DNA of 18,846 bases from an uncultured Granulosicoccaceae bacterium (GCA_937951695.1 CALFBL010000346.1:1-18846); one strand, 5' to 3'; numbered from the stretch's first letter, positions 1-7,784 are shown. Notes: a model not told the origin generated them from the sequence alone. Translations and numbers: made by a program.

Positions 1-213
1 TTCGGCCTTGTCCGTTTCAGTTCTGCTTGCTGCTAGCTCCGACTGCTCGACTTCCGCACGACCGACCTCAAGCCGCGCCGCTTCCACATGAGCAGCTTTT
101 GCTTTGCGTGCAGCAGCTCGCGCGGCTTCTGCTCGGTCCGCTTCTACTTGTTTCGCTTTCGCTCGAGCAGCTTCTGCCTCTCGAGCAGCAGCTTGCGCAG
201 CTTCTGCCCGGTC
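1..213 (-). repeat. Degenerate 75-bp tandem repeat coding for coiled coil
   Basis: Within the coiled-coil gene the Asp-Arg-Ala-Glu motif recurs at plus-strand positions 211, 136 and (as Gly-Arg-Ala-Glu-Val-Glu) 61, a spacing of 75 bases or 25 codons. The first two units are the most alike, and the third is diverged. The repeats keep the reading frame, so they can expand or contract without disrupting the protein. Confidence 0.5.
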
Positions 214-1341
214 CGCCGCTATTTTATTCGCTTTCGCTCGCGCAGCTTCTGCACGCCGCACTTCCAGCTGTTTTTCTTCATCGAGTAACGCTTGAAGCCG
301 CTGCACTTCGGCAAGGTGTTCGGCTTCAACGCGGGCCGCCTCTGCGCGTGCAGCTTCGGTTCGAGCGGCCTCAACACGTTCAGCCTCTTCCCGTTGTCGT
401 TTGATCCGTTGCGTCTTGGCTCTTTGTGCGTTAGCTCTGGCGGCCTCAACCCTTGCAAGCTCCTGGTGCCTAGCTTCTTGATACTGTGTGTCTTTTTGTG
501 CCCCGGCATGCAATCCTTTTTTGCGATTTTTCTCCGGCGATAATCCTGAAACTATAGCCTTGTCTGAGTGCGTAAACTTGGCGTTCGCAGCCTCCACTTG
601 TTGCGCTCGCCGCCGAGCTGTCTCAAACATTTCCTGCTCTGCTGACTTGAATACCGCCTGCTCATCATCATCCACGACTGTCGACGAAGAAAACACCGAT
701 GATGAATCAATGTCAGATGACTCATCGCTAAACGTTGCTTTCCAAATTCTAGCCAATTCAATATCTATCGATTCCTCAGCGAACTCTCCCGTCAAGGCAT
801 CAGAGCTATCCAACGTGTTGTCAGCAGAGTTACTTGTTGCACCCACGTCAAACAATTCGACATCCACGCCACTGCAATTTGAAGTTTGAGTGCGATCAGA
901 TGGACCATTTGAGCGATTTTGACTAGTCGAAGCAGGTGTCGGTGCGACGTACTCAGCCACGTCCACATCCACAATGACAGCCGGGGCCTCGCGGCTGCGC
1001 GATGGTTGATCACCCGCGCTCACGGATATGCCTAGGTTGTGATCTACGTCGTCCGCTTCAACGGTTTCCTCACAGCGTTTGGCCTTTAGCTTCAACGTTG
1101 GGCGCTGCCTAGCCTTTTCCAATAGCTCAGCGAGCTGGGGGTTATGACCATTCAACCGCGCGACCATATCTCCGTAGTTGGCCGATATCGGAATGTTTCC
1201 CCAGTGTGGCAAGTGAGAGGTATCTTTCTGCACCGCATTCTCTCTTAAGGCAGCCTGCCGATCATGCTTACTGGATCTGGTGGACTGATCAGTGTCCGGC
1301 GTTCCGGCTTTCCGAATCGATGGATTTTTCGTATCTGACAT
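1..1341 (-). CDS. Ala/Glu/Arg/Lys-rich coiled-coil protein, C-terminus beyond left edge
   Basis: I do not recognise this protein. From an ATG at 1341 the frame is open for 447 codons and runs off the left edge. Residues 1-110 are mixed and polar (start MSDTKNPSIRKAG; later LPHWGNIPISANYGDMVARL). Residues 110-260 are acidic and Ser/Asp/Thr-rich, with a short ELARIWKATFSDES stretch. From about residue 265 the chain is almost pure Ala, Glu, Arg, Lys and Gln, as in TolA-like or single-alpha-helix segments. It has a degenerate 25-residue period, e.g. DRAEAAQAAAREAEAA then DRAEAARAAARKAKAA exactly 75 bases later. The ribosome site is weak (AGG, 9 bases before the ATG). It sits where rluB usually follows scpB, so an S4/pseudouridine-synthase domain could lie beyond the edge; none is visible here. 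Its frame is continuous with scpB except for the scpB stop. Confidence 0.6.
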   Translation of the reverse strand, partial: MSDTKNPSIRKAGTPDTDQSTRSSKHDRQAALRENAVQKDTSHLPHWGNIPISANYGDMVARLNGHNPQLAELLEKARQRPTLKLKAKRCEETVEADDVDHNLGISVSAGDQPSRSREAPAVIVDVDVAEYVAPTPASTSQNRSNGPSDRTQTSNCSGVDVELFDVGATSNSADNTLDSSDALTGEFAEESIDIELARIWKATFSDESSDIDSSSVFSSSTVVDDDEQAVFKSAEQEMFETARRRAQQVEAANAKFTHSDKAIVSGLSPEKNRKKGLHAGAQKDTQYQEARHQELARVEAARANAQRAKTQRIKRQREEAERVEAARTEAARAEAARVEAEHLAEVQRLQALLDEEKQLEVRRAEAARAKANKIAADRAEAAQAAAREAEAARAKAKQVEADRAEAARAAARKAKAAHVEAARLEVGRAEVEQSELAASRTETDKAE

Positions 1342-1500
1342 CGCAGGAGACCTATCCAGAGGAGTTATCTCTGTACGCTCAGGAATAACACTCAACGAGT
1401 GCGAACGAGCCACCGACGATAGCGGCTGAGCGGCTCGCCTACCGTGTTTTTCCTTTCGATTGGGCGCTAATCCTTGCGCATAGTCGTGCTGTCTAGCTAT

Positions 1501-3015
1501 TCAATGCAGGGTCTCGCCAGTGCTAGGTGGCTCACCTGTATAAGTATCAGACAACACGTCAGGAGACGTAGTTGATGCATCGATGAAATCGCTCAGCTCA
1601 TCTACAGCTGCCTCCTCCTCGCTCTGCACTCCATCGCCAGATTTCTGAACAACCGATTTTGCGTCCCCTTCATTCGACTCAGGATTTGAGTCGGAATCAC
1701 CGGACACAGCATCGCCTACGTCGGCATTAGATTTATAGACTGTGCTGAGACGACTTTCCAGCTCATCCCGTGCTTCTACCTCACTTTTATGCTCATCAGC
1801 AAATTCTGAGATCGTTGAGAGTAATTTTTCTTCCGCATCAGATTGATCTGACGAGGTTTCCGCGGCCAATATCTCGGCGTCTGGTTCTCCGTTAACAAGT
1901 GTAATATCAGAAATTTCGCGAGAAAGGTCCGCGCCCTCCCGAGCACCCGCCGCCTCTATCGCTGGCAGGTGAGAAGACAGTAGACCCGCAAACGTAATCG
2001 CCTCAGAATCGTCAACGCGCCCGTCCCGATCTACTGTGGTGTGCTCTTCCATGGAGGCTTTGTCGTTGGCATGTTCGGCTGCGTCGCGCTGATCGGGTTC
2101 TGCGCTGCCGATCTGTGCCGCACCGGTATTCGCCTCACCTGCGGCATAGACTGCCCCTTCAGATTGCTCTGTCTCTGTGCTGCTTACCGCGTCATCCTTG
2201 GCAGCCTCCTGGGGTTGTTCGGCCTGTGCACTGGCTGCTACTTCATCGCTGGCAGCTCCTTCGGTATGCCCTAACCCTTCAGTGCCTACTGCCGCATCGC
2301 TTGCAGTGCTCTCAGGTTGTTCATTCCCTGTATTGACTGCACCTTCATCACGGACAGATCCCTCAGGCCATTCTGTTGCTTCGGTGTCTGCAGTTTCATC
2401 ATTGGCAGCTTCCACCGATTCAGCGGGTGCGATGCCATGGGCTTCCATTAAGGCCGCGTCCATCTCATCCAGGTTTTTTATCTCGGACAGCGGAGGTAAA
2501 TCATCCAGCCGCTTCAGATTGAAGTAGTCAAGAAAATGACGAGTGGTGCCAAGCAGCGCAGGCTTTCCCGGAACATCTTTAACCCCCACCTCTTTTACCC
2601 ATTGGCGCTCTTGCAAGGTTTTAACGATATTGGTGCTGACAGCCACCCCTCGAATCTCTTCAATCTCGCCGCGAGTGATGGGCTGACGATAAGCCACGAG
2701 CACCAACGTTTCCAACAGCGCCCGAGAATAACGCGGAGGTTTTTCCGGGAACAAGCGAGCTAACCAAGGTGACATCTCGGAGCGCGATTGAAGCCGATAA
2801 CCGCTGGCGACGTTGACCAGTTCGATGCCTCGATCTTCATAGTCGGTTTGTAGCTGATGTAGGCAGGCTTTCAGCGTTTCATTGTCGGGGCGTTCGTCTT
2901 CGCCTTCAAACAGGTCAGCAAGCTGTCGCAATGACATCGCTCGCCCTGCCACCAAAAGACAGGCTTCGACAATGTTTTTTATTTTTACGTTGTCAACGGT
3001 TAGGGCATCCGTCAT
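1501..3015 (-). CDS. scpB: Segregation and condensation protein B with long acidic C-terminal tail
   Basis: ScpB is the winged-helix subunit that binds ScpA in the bacterial SMC condensin. Residues 1-178 are the conserved core: KIKNIVEACLLVAGRAMSL at the N-terminus, RALLETLVLVAYRQPITRG near residue 98, GKPALLGTTRHFLDYF near 150, and the closing LDDLPPL. The remaining 325 or so residues are an acidic, Ala/Glu/Asp/Ser/Thr-rich, apparently disordered tail with loose repeats such as TEQSEGAV and GNEQPESTA. Most ScpB proteins are roughly 180-300 residues, so 504 is unusual. The ATG overlaps the scpA stop (ATGA at 3012-3015). It is preceded by GGAG with an 8-base spacer inside scpA, so translation is probably coupled. 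Core function is secure; the tail has no assigned role. Confidence 0.95.
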   Translation of the reverse strand: MTDALTVDNVKIKNIVEACLLVAGRAMSLRQLADLFEGEDERPDNETLKACLHQLQTDYEDRGIELVNVASGYRLQSRSEMSPWLARLFPEKPPRYSRALLETLVLVAYRQPITRGEIEEIRGVAVSTNIVKTLQERQWVKEVGVKDVPGKPALLGTTRHFLDYFNLKRLDDLPPLSEIKNLDEMDAALMEAHGIAPAESVEAANDETADTEATEWPEGSVRDEGAVNTGNEQPESTASDAAVGTEGLGHTEGAASDEVAASAQAEQPQEAAKDDAVSSTETEQSEGAVYAAGEANTGAAQIGSAEPDQRDAAEHANDKASMEEHTTVDRDGRVDDSEAITFAGLLSSHLPAIEAAGAREGADLSREISDITLVNGEPDAEILAAETSSDQSDAEEKLLSTISEFADEHKSEVEARDELESRLSTVYKSNADVGDAVSGDSDSNPESNEGDAKSVVQKSGDGVQSEEEAAVDELSDFIDASTTSPDVLSDTYTGEPPSTGETLH

Positions 3016-3908
3016 GGAACAAACTCCGTCGAAGTTTCACCCGCAGCCTCGTCAACTGCTCCAAAATTAACCCGTTCAGCCTCGTCATGACTAGCCATGC
3101 GCGCAGCTACATAGATCGGCGCGAAGGGCTCGCTTTGTTGGATCAAGATCAAGGACTCCTTACACAATTCAAGCACCGCCAAAAACGTTACCACGACACC
3201 CATGCGACCCTCTTCAGGGTTGAACAGTGTGCTGAACTCGCAGTGCTCGCCGATGTTGATTGCTGCCAACACTTGAGTCATCCTGGCTCGCACTGACAAT
3301 GTTTCCCGAGCGATATTGTGGTGTTCGGCCAGTTTGGCTCGATCGGCCACATCCTTCAGCGCCAGCAGCAACTCTTGCAACGTTAGATCTGGCTGGGGAA
3401 GTTCGCGCTTGATTAACGGCGCATCGACTTGCAATACGTGGTTGTCTCGTTCCATGCGGTCAAGCACGTCAACGTTCTCGGCCGCCTCTTTGACGCGCTC
3501 GTATTCTTGTAAGCGGCGAATCAGTTCGGCTCGCGGATCGTTCTCATCGTCGCCGTCCTCTTCAACGCGCGGCAGCAACATTCTGGATTTTATTTCTGCC
3601 AGCATGGCTGCCATTAACAGATATTCTGCGGCCAGCTCAAAGCGCATCGCTTCCATCAGTTCGATGTACTTCATGTATTGCGCGGTTATGGACGCAATAG
3701 GAATCTCGAGGATGTCGATATTTTGGCGCTTAATCAGATATAACAATAGATCCAGCGGACCTTCGAACGTTTCGAGAAACACTTCCAACGCATCCGGCGG
3801 TATGTACAAGTCTTGAGGCACTTGTACAAGTGGTTCTCCCGCTACTTTCGCAATGGGTAACACGTCGATCAGCGTCTTTTCAGATGCCGTTGGCTGGTTA
3901 GCTTGCAT
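3012..3908 (-). CDS. scpA: Segregation and condensation protein A (kleisin)
   Basis: ScpA is the kleisin that bridges the two SMC heads and binds ScpB in chromosome condensation and partition. The family signature FEGPLDLLLYLIKRQNIDI begins at residue 48. YLLMAAMLAEIKSRMLLPR follows at 96-114, and DPRAELIRRLQEYERVKEAA at 124-143. A C-terminal winged-helix segment (residues 210-290) includes ELCKESLILIQQSEPFAPI. The length of 298 residues is normal. The first 35 residues precede the conserved domain and are probably variable. The start is an ATG without a clear Shine-Dalgarno, 37 bases after the yciO stop on the same strand, so it is likely in an operon with yciO upstream and scpB downstream (4-base overlap). 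Confidence 0.96.
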   Translation of the reverse strand: MQANQPTASEKTLIDVLPIAKVAGEPLVQVPQDLYIPPDALEVFLETFEGPLDLLLYLIKRQNIDILEIPIASITAQYMKYIELMEAMRFELAAEYLLMAAMLAEIKSRMLLPRVEEDGDDENDPRAELIRRLQEYERVKEAAENVDVLDRMERDNHVLQVDAPLIKRELPQPDLTLQELLLALKDVADRAKLAEHHNIARETLSVRARMTQVLAAINIGEHCEFSTLFNPEEGRMGVVVTFLAVLELCKESLILIQQSEPFAPIYVAARMASHDEAERVNFGAVDEAAGETSTEFVP

Positions 3909-3945
3909 AGGCTGGCTACCACTGGGTTTCTCTAATTATACGCCT

Positions 3946-4569
3946 TCAACGCAAAAACGACAGGTCGCCTCGCCCTTCTCTTAAAACTGTCATCACGTTG
4001 TCTTGATCGATATTGACCACAGAGGTTGGTTCTACACCGCATTGGCCACCATCGATAATCAGATCCACCGCGTGCTCGAGCTCAGCACGGATGTCGAAGG
4101 GGTCGTTTTCGGGCAATTCGCGCCCCGGCAAAATCAGCGTGCTGCTCATCATTGGCTCGCCTAAGGCATCCAGCAAAGCTTGGCATATCGCGTTGTCGGG
4201 AACCCGAACACCGATGGTTTTTCGCTTCGCATTCTGCAGCCGCTTGGGCACCTCATTCGTCGCCCGCAAGATAAATGTATAAGGGCCCGGTGTGAGCGAT
4301 TTTAACGTCCGATAGGTCTGATTATCGACCCGAGCGTAGGTCGCGATTTCTGACAGATCACGACACACCAGAGTAAAATTGTGCTTGGCGTCGATTTTTC
4401 GAATTGCGGCAATCCGGTCCATCGCTTGTTTGTCACCCACCAGACAGCCAAGCGCGTAGCTTGAATCGGTCGGGTAAGCAATAACGCCACCTTTACGAAT
4501 GATGGCCACAGCCTGCGCCAACAACCTTTTTTGCGGACTTTCTGGGTGAATTTCAAAAAACTGGCTCAT
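3946..4569 (-). CDS. yciO: YciO, Sua5/YrdC-family (threonylcarbamoyl-AMP synthase-like) protein
   Basis: The protein is a member of the Sua5/YciO/YrdC/YwlC family, whose best-known members make threonylcarbamoyl-AMP for tRNA t6A. It is YciO rather than TsaC: the N-terminus MSQFFEIHPESPQKRL, the segment GGVIAYPTDSSYALGC, and HNFTLVCRDLSE, PGPYTFILRAT, KRKTIGVRVPD and the C-terminal LREGRGD follow E. coli YciO nearly word for word. YciO's exact physiological role is less certain than TsaC's. I chose the ATG at 4569 because GGAGGG (4579-4584) lies 9 bases upstream; a TTG at 4578 would leave no spacer. It is first in the likely yciO-scpA-scpB operon and divergent from the parvulin gene. Confidence 0.93.
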   Translation of the reverse strand: MSQFFEIHPESPQKRLLAQAVAIIRKGGVIAYPTDSSYALGCLVGDKQAMDRIAAIRKIDAKHNFTLVCRDLSEIATYARVDNQTYRTLKSLTPGPYTFILRATNEVPKRLQNAKRKTIGVRVPDNAICQALLDALGEPMMSSTLILPGRELPENDPFDIRAELEHAVDLIIDGGQCGVEPTSVVNIDQDNVMTVLREGRGDLSFLR

Positions 4570-4578
4570 TCGATGCAA

Positions 4579-4584
4579 CCCTCC
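4579..4584 (-). promoter_or_regulatory. Ribosome binding site deciding the yciO start
   Basis: GGAGGG on the minus strand lies 9 bases before ATG 4569. It supports that codon over the in-frame TTG at 4578, which would begin directly after the site. Confidence 0.8.
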
Positions 4585-4604
4585 AATGTCAAGTTAACAT
4601 TGTA
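4584..4604. promoter_or_regulatory. Inverted repeat and possible yciO -10 in the divergent yciO/parvulin gap
   Basis: The 73-base gap between yciO and the parvulin gene holds CAATGT, 7 bases, ACATTG (4584-4602). The right arm overlaps TACAAT on the minus strand (4599-4604), a good -10 for yciO with a leader of roughly 25 bases. No convincing -35 is visible 16-18 bases upstream. The repeat could be an operator or an RNA hairpin next to the ribosome site; neither is proven. Confidence 0.3.
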
Positions 4605-4642
4605 CGCGGATCGCGCGCATCCAGAATCGGGCAACACGACAC

Positions 4643-5464
4643 ATGGCTCTATCTACTTATTCACGCTTGTCTCTGACAATTCCTACCTTACTGGCTGCCG
4701 TTCTGACGCTGTCGAGCATTTCCACAGCTCAAGCGCAGAGCCGCCAGCCGATGCCTGAGGGTGTTTCGGCTGTGGTCAACGGTCGCCCCATTCCCACGCT
4801 GATGATCGACGTGGTCGAGAGCCAATTTGCCACAGCAGATGAACGCCCCACCCGGGATCAAATTCTCGAACAGCTGATCGATCTGGAGGTGCTGACACAA
4901 GTCGCCGAACAGAGCAAATTAGAAGAGGTTCCAGAAACCGCTGCCGCCCTGCAGCTGCAATACGCACAAACGATGGCAAACGCCTACCTTGGGGTCATAA
5001 GTGATGAGACAGACCTCAGCGATGAAGAACTGCGCGCTGAGTACGATAAGCAGCTGGACCAGCTGGAACACACTGAATATCGCGCCAGCCATATTTTGGT
5101 GGAATCAGAAACTGAAGCCCAACAAGTCATAACCGCACTGCAAGCCGGCGGTGATTTTGCTAAATTGGCGCAGGAATTCTCGACCGGGCCAACCGCCGAT
5201 ACCGGTGGCGACTTGGGCTGGTTTGATGAGAAAACCATGGTGCCCGAATTCACTGAAGCGGTGAAACTCCTGGACGCTGGCGAATTTACATCAGAACCTG
5301 TGCAAACGCAGTTCGGCTGGCACGTGATTTGGTTGGCCGAAACACGATCGGCGTCTGTACCTAATTTTGAAACGGTAAAAGAAGGGATCCGAAACCTGAT
5401 GACTCGGAACCTGCTCAACCAACGTGTGGCTGATTTGCGTGAGCAGGCTGACGTGCAACGCTAA
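4643..5464 (+). CDS. Periplasmic parvulin-type peptidyl-prolyl cis-trans isomerase
   Basis: The protein catalyses cis-trans isomerisation of prolyl bonds, probably as a folding chaperone in the periplasm. Residues 1-32 form a signal peptide: hydrophobic IPTLLAAVLTL, then STAQAQ with likely cleavage after AQA. Residues 40-140 are a SurA/PrsA-like helical chaperone region beginning VSAVVNGRPIP. Residues 145-245 are the rotamase domain: YRASHILVE, FAKLAQEFSTGPTADTGGD, LGWF, MVPEF and TQFGWHVIWL, all standard PpiC/SurA landmarks. The length (273 residues) suits a single-parvulin-domain protein rather than SurA, which has two. The Shine-Dalgarno is weak. Its TAA directly abuts the left end of the insertion sequence, so its native downstream sequence has been displaced. 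It is not SurA itself; PpiC/NifM-like or CBF2/PrsA-like are alternatives. Confidence 0.93.
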   Translation: MALSTYSRLSLTIPTLLAAVLTLSSISTAQAQSRQPMPEGVSAVVNGRPIPTLMIDVVESQFATADERPTRDQILEQLIDLEVLTQVAEQSKLEEVPETAAALQLQYAQTMANAYLGVISDETDLSDEELRAEYDKQLDQLEHTEYRASHILVESETEAQQVITALQAGGDFAKLAQEFSTGPTADTGGDLGWFDEKTMVPEFTEAVKLLDAGEFTSEPVQTQFGWHVIWLAETRSASVPNFETVKEGIRNLMTRNLLNQRVADLREQADVQR

Positions 5465-5490
5465 AACTGCACCGCTTTGCTGGGGATGAT
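5465..5490 (+). repeat. Left terminal inverted repeat of the insertion sequence
   Basis: This 26-bp end begins AACTGC and ends in TGCTGGGGATGAT. It matches the reverse complement of 6479-6504 at 21 of 26 positions. Confidence 0.75.
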
Positions 5491-5534
5491 ATTTTCTGGT
5501 AACGTAGGGGCAACTTTAAATTTGCGAGACACAC

Positions 5535-6467
5535 ATGGACGTGACTCTACGATGCCCACGCTGCGCGACTGCTCCTGCCAACCTCGTGCGCGATGGGCAT
5601 TACTACCGCGCCGACGATTCGAAATCCATACAGCGCTATCAATGCAAGGATTGTGGCAAGAAATTCTCCTCAGCCACCCATAACCCGGCCTACCGACAGA
5701 AAAAACGACGCATCAACTCAACCGTGCGCTTTTGCTTAGCCAGCAATATGTGCCAAAGAGACATCGCGGAAATCGTCGGTGTTGACGTCAAAACAGTTCG
5801 ATCGCGACTGGTGTGGCAGGCCAAGCTCTCGCGGGTAAAAAACAAGCTATACCTCCAAGCCTATCTAGATGAGTACGGGCCAATTGATACGGTTCAGTTC
5901 GACGACTTGGTGACCTTTGAACACACCAAAATGAAACCAATTACCGTCCCGATGGCCGTTGTTGACGGTGAGCGTATCCCGTTGGGGTTTAATGTGGCAT
6001 CGATTCCAGCGTTTGGTTTACTAGCCGCGAAATCACGCGAAAAATACGGCCCTCGCGTCGACGATAGTCAAGCGGCAAGGGAGGCAGTATTCCAGGAACT
6101 CTCGACGGTGCTGCCGCCTGATGTGCGATTCAAGACTGACGGCCACAGCCACTACAAGGTGCTGATCAAGCAGTATTTTCCCAACGCTACGCATGAAATA
6201 TTTATCAGTGATCGCGGCGCTGTGGTCGGCCAGGGAGAGCTAAAAAAGACACGCTTTGATGAACTGTTCTCTATCAATCATACGTTTGCCACGGTACGAG
6301 CCAAGATTAACCGGCTAAACCGGCGAACGTGGTGCACAACAAAAGACCCCGAACGCTTGGCCGATCACATCGACGTTTTCATTGACGTATTTTGTGATCG
6401 ATTAAAGAAGCTCAGTTCCTCGGTTAACGGTTTGCGCCGGCAAGCATTCGTCAAGGCAATTTCTTAG
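5535..6467 (+). CDS. Transposase with zinc ribbon, helix-turn-helix and RNase-H-like catalytic domain
   Basis: The 310-residue single-frame transposase has the layout of IS1 InsA joined to InsB. A zinc ribbon holds C7-x2-C10 (LRCPRC) and C37-x2-C40 (YQCKDCGKKF). A helix-turn-helix follows at about 62-93 (NMCQRDIAEIVGVDVKTVRS). The catalytic core has the first Asp in QFDDL (113/114) and the second at D182 in FKTDGHSHY. Where IS1 has the catalytic Glu seven residues before a conserved Arg, this protein has N238 before R245 (INHTFATVR), i.e. a DDN-like triad. DDN variants are known in part of the IS1595 family. Then comes RLNRRTWCTTK. The frame is intact from ATG 5535 to the stop, so it may be active. 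Choosing between a single-frame IS1 subgroup and IS1595 needs a database comparison. Confidence 0.85.
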   Translation: MDVTLRCPRCATAPANLVRDGHYYRADDSKSIQRYQCKDCGKKFSSATHNPAYRQKKRRINSTVRFCLASNMCQRDIAEIVGVDVKTVRSRLVWQAKLSRVKNKLYLQAYLDEYGPIDTVQFDDLVTFEHTKMKPITVPMAVVDGERIPLGFNVASIPAFGLLAAKSREKYGPRVDDSQAAREAVFQELSTVLPPDVRFKTDGHSHYKVLIKQYFPNATHEIFISDRGAVVGQGELKKTRFDELFSINHTFATVRAKINRLNRRTWCTTKDPERLADHIDVFIDVFCDRLKKLSSSVNGLRRQAFVKAIS

Positions 6468-6478
6468 CGTTTGAGCCC

Positions 6479-6504
6479 ATTATCCCCAGCAGATAGGAGC
6501 AGTT
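6479..6504 (-). repeat. Right terminal inverted repeat of the insertion sequence
   Basis: Read on the minus strand this starts AACTGCTCC and ends TGCTGGGGATAAT, pairing with the left repeat at 21 of 26 positions. Its outer base is shared with the glycerate kinase stop codon. Confidence 0.75.
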
Positions 6505-7784
6505 CAAAGTTTGTACGCTATCACAAGGTCCATCACATTAGTGCCCGTAGGACCGGTGCAAATCAAGGCATCCACCGCCGCAAGGTAACTGCCTGCATCC
6601 GCGCGTTGCAAGTAATCCTCAATGCTCAAACCTATCTCACGACCTTTTGAAACCGTTGATGCACTGACCTGCGCACCGGCATCAGTGGTGGGTCCGTCAC
6701 TGCCGTCGGTACCACAACACAATACACTCAGATCGGCTCTTCCCTCAATGCGTCTGGCCACCTCGAGAGCCAGGTGCTGGTTACGCCCCCCGCGGCCTGG
6801 GTTAGGTGGCAATACCAAGTGTGTCTCACCACCCCACACGTACAAACCGGGTTTGGCATCGGTGCTAAGCACCTGCCCTATGTGGTCTGCGATCATTTGG
6901 ACATCACCGTGCAACGACCCACTGGACTGCACAACGGCAATACCTTGCTGTTTGGCACTGGTTACCACAGCCTGTTGGGCAATAGCCGACGAGCCTACGA
7001 CTCTGGATTGAATTCGCGACCAGACCGGATCCGACTGCAGCGGTGCTGTACTCCCGAACGCATTCACACAGGCGATCAAGTCTTTCGAGAGGAAGATTTC
7101 TGCGCGTCCGAGCAGTTCGCCCAGCCGGTCACCGGGATGAGGTTCAGGTTGATCGTGCGGCAGCGCCAAGGGTCCTGAACCGATATCAGTGATGGCATCA
7201 CCCGGCACATCGCTGAGCAGTAATTGCGTAACAGGTACGGCCGGCAAGTACGCGCTGAGTTTGCCCCCTTTAATGCAAGAGACCGTCTTTCTGTATCGAT
7301 TCATGGCATCGATGGGCAACCCACCCGCTAACAAAGACTCGTTAAGGTGTTGCAGGTCAAGCAAGCCCAATCCGTCGATCAGATGCTCCATCAGGGCCGA
7401 TGCACCACCCGACATCAGTACCAGCAATTGCGCACTCTCAGGCACACGCTGGACGAACTCAACGGCAGCCGCTCCCGCGTCTAACGAACGCTGATTGGGT
7501 ACCGGATGCGCCGACTCGATGATCTCAAGCCAAGGCAGGTCCAACACGGCATCACTGATGTGGCCAAGTTTGGTAATCATTAACCCGCGAACCGGTGTAT
7601 CCGGGAGAGCATCAACTGCCCCTCGGATCATCGCATCAGCAGCTTTGCCCACCGCCAGAATATAGACCGGCGCTGACGAGGCCAGCGGTGTGGTGTTCAG
7701 CGCACGAGAAACAGCTGCGTCTCCCACCACGGCATCCACACCAGATTGAAACAGTTTCGTCAGATTGACCGGGTATGAGTTCAT
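6504..7784 (-). CDS. Glycerate 2-kinase, MOFRL (GckA/TtuD) type
   Basis: The enzyme phosphorylates D-glycerate to 2-phosphoglycerate using ATP, linking glyoxylate, tartrate or serine-cycle metabolism to glycolysis. Family landmarks in order, numbered from the chosen start, are VGKAADAM (45-52), LMSGGASALM (123-132), a KTVSCIKGGKL loop (166-176), LSDVPGD with IGSGPLA (190-208), WGGETHLVLPPNPGRGGRN (327-345), GTDGSDGPTTDAGA (368-381) and the C-terminal GPTGTNVMDL. The length of 426 residues is normal. I chose ATG 7784: it lies 16 bases after the metZ stop and is followed at once by family-like sequence, whereas a TTG at 7862 would overlap metZ by 62 bases. It is probably co-transcribed with metZ. 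The insertion sequence ends on its stop codon, but the protein appears complete. Confidence 0.93.
   Translation of the reverse strand: MNSYPVNLTKLFQSGVDAVVGDAAVSRALNTTPLASSAPVYILAVGKAADAMIRGAVDALPDTPVRGLMITKLGHISDAVLDLPWLEIIESAHPVPNQRSLDAGAAAVEFVQRVPESAQLLVLMSGGASALMEHLIDGLGLLDLQHLNESLLAGGLPIDAMNRYRKTVSCIKGGKLSAYLPAVPVTQLLLSDVPGDAITDIGSGPLALPHDQPEPHPGDRLGELLGRAEIFLSKDLIACVNAFGSTAPLQSDPVWSRIQSRVVGSSAIAQQAVVTSAKQQGIAVVQSSGSLHGDVQMIADHIGQVLSTDAKPGLYVWGGETHLVLPPNPGRGGRNQHLALEVARRIEGRADLSVLCCGTDGSDGPTTDAGAQVSASTVSKGREIGLSIEDYLQRADAGSYLAAVDALICTGPTGTNVMDLVIAYKL

Larger units (their letters stand above)
5465..6504. mobile_element. Complete IS1/IS1595-like insertion sequence, 1040 bp
   Basis: One transposase gene is framed by imperfect 26-bp terminal inverted repeats at 5465-5490 and 6479-6504. 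Reading inward, 21 of 26 bases match: the outer AACTGC and the inner TGCTGGGGAT are identical. The left end follows the TAA of the parvulin gene directly. The outermost base of the right end is the last base of the convergent glycerate kinase TGA stop. I see no target-site duplication: the flanks read ...CGCTAA and CAAAGT..., which share no convincing direct repeat. The exact ends could therefore be off by a base or two. Family placement rests on the transposase architecture. Confidence 0.75.

Noticed and set aside
1..213. Repeats as a CRISPR array
   Set aside because: The units are degenerate, in-frame coding repeats of 75 bases without conserved repeat and unique spacer structure.
27..889. 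Long plus-strand reading frames rich in Ala, Ser, Leu or Phe
   Set aside because: They are antisense shadows of the biased Ala/Glu/Arg/Lys codons in the minus-strand coiled-coil gene, and have no ribosome sites or family-like sequence.
1406..1437. Possible hairpin CGAGCC/GGCTCG between scpB and the coiled-coil gene
   Set aside because: A 6-base stem with a 20-base loop and no U-tract on the minus strand is too weak to call a terminator.
2041..2527. Plus-strand frames with hydrophobic or Cys-rich stretches opposite scpB
   Set aside because: They arise from the complement of the acidic, GC-rich scpB tail. They overlap each other in different frames and resemble no family.
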